Source: Flavobacteriaceae bacterium bin25 (GTDB lineage Bacteria > Bacteroidota > Bacteroidia > Flavobacteriales > Flavobacteriaceae). From it: a DNA stretch of 35,510 nucleotides. Shown piece by piece: positions 35,249-35,510 of this stretch. Each line of letters starts with the position of its first letter. Position 1 is the first letter of the stretch. Under the pieces are notes generated by a model that was given only the letters and a program-made list of their open reading frames with translations, was not told where the DNA came from and did not search any database. Location: assembly GCA_002238525.1 (NCBI GenBank), contig MPMN01000031.1:1-35510 (forward strand). The letters are read 5' to 3'. A program made the translations under genes and the position numbers.

Positions 35249-35364
35249 GTTTATAACTATTCTTTTAGTTTAAAGATTAAAACACCTTGGTGTCTATATC
35301 ATTTTCATAGGAAAAAAAACAACTTTGATATTACAACCTTGAGAAATATTTAGGTAAAAAGAAA
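35249..35364 (+). other. Spacer between endonuclease gene and IS1595 copy 4
   Basis: 116 bp with no recognised feature. Confidence 0.4.
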
Positions 35365-35510
35365 TTTTGAGGTCATCATTTTCGCTATACCAGATTTTTT
35401 TGGTCGTACATTTTATTGATATGGAAGTTCTTTGACGTAGATACATTAAAAATAAGCTCTAATTACTTTGTTGTAGAAACATTGAAAAGAAAATAAAAAG
35501 TTCTATTATA
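35365..35510 (+). mobile_element. IS1595-family element, copy 4 (left end only)
   Basis: It begins TTTTGAGGTCATCATTTTCG (the CGC variant), and the following leader matches copy 3 to the window end, including the inner repeat GCTCTAATTACTTTG from 35456. The transposase gene lies beyond the window. It is in the same orientation as copies 1-3 and closes the R-M island that copy 3 opens. Confidence 0.9.

Noticed and set aside
1-35510. CRISPR array, prophage or replication origin
   Set aside because: No regularly spaced direct repeats, no phage structural genes, and no DnaA-box cluster or origin-associated genes were seen.

Overview
This window looks like chromosomal DNA of an AT-rich member of the Bacteroidota, most likely Flavobacteriales-like. 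The basis is the gene order ftsX / DUF3098 / uppP / truB, an OdhA that opens MDRFSFLNA, an ExbB-ExbD cluster with two ExbD genes and an extra membrane protein, near absence of Shine-Dalgarno sites, and TAnnTTTG-type -7 promoter elements. No species is claimed.

Layout. Positions 1-4300 are accessory DNA: the tail of one IS1595-family element, a complete second copy (217-1381), a restriction-modification (R-M) pair on the minus strand whose endonuclease has an in-frame amber codon, and a nest of IS fossils (3223-4180). In that nest a 538-bp IS1634-type deletion derivative with intact ends and 6-bp target duplication sits inside an IS1595 transposase remnant. Positions 4320-29491 are mostly housekeeping core: leuS; ftsX, a DUF3098 gene, uppP and truB (division, cell-wall lipid recycling, pseudouridylation); nadA-nadB-nadC (de novo NAD synthesis); pyrH-frr; asnS; rpoN; a PorT-like barrel protein; an exbB-membrane protein-exbD-exbD energy-transduction operon; tRNA-Ser(GGA); tatD; a retropepsin-like protease; and sucA-sucB (2-oxoglutarate dehydrogenase E1/E2). 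This core is interrupted between nadC and the next gene by an IS1634-type end and by a 410-bp miniature element with 23-bp inverted ends, a perfect 8-bp target duplication and only the C-terminal zinc-ribbon end of a TnpB.

Positions 29674-35510 are accessory again: a solitary transposon end, a third IS1595 copy, two overlapping amino-methyltransferase genes, an AlwI-like type IIS endonuclease gene broken by one frameshift, then a fourth IS1595 copy running off the window. All four IS1595 copies point the same way, so they bracket the 28-kb core and the second R-M island as direct repeats.

The most notable theme is that both R-M systems keep apparently intact methyltransferases while both endonucleases are broken by a single lesion. 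The second is the pair of tiny non-autonomous elements with intact ends and target duplications, one carrying a TnpB 3' end followed by two hairpins. Everything was read by eye; family names rest on recognised motifs, not on database searches.
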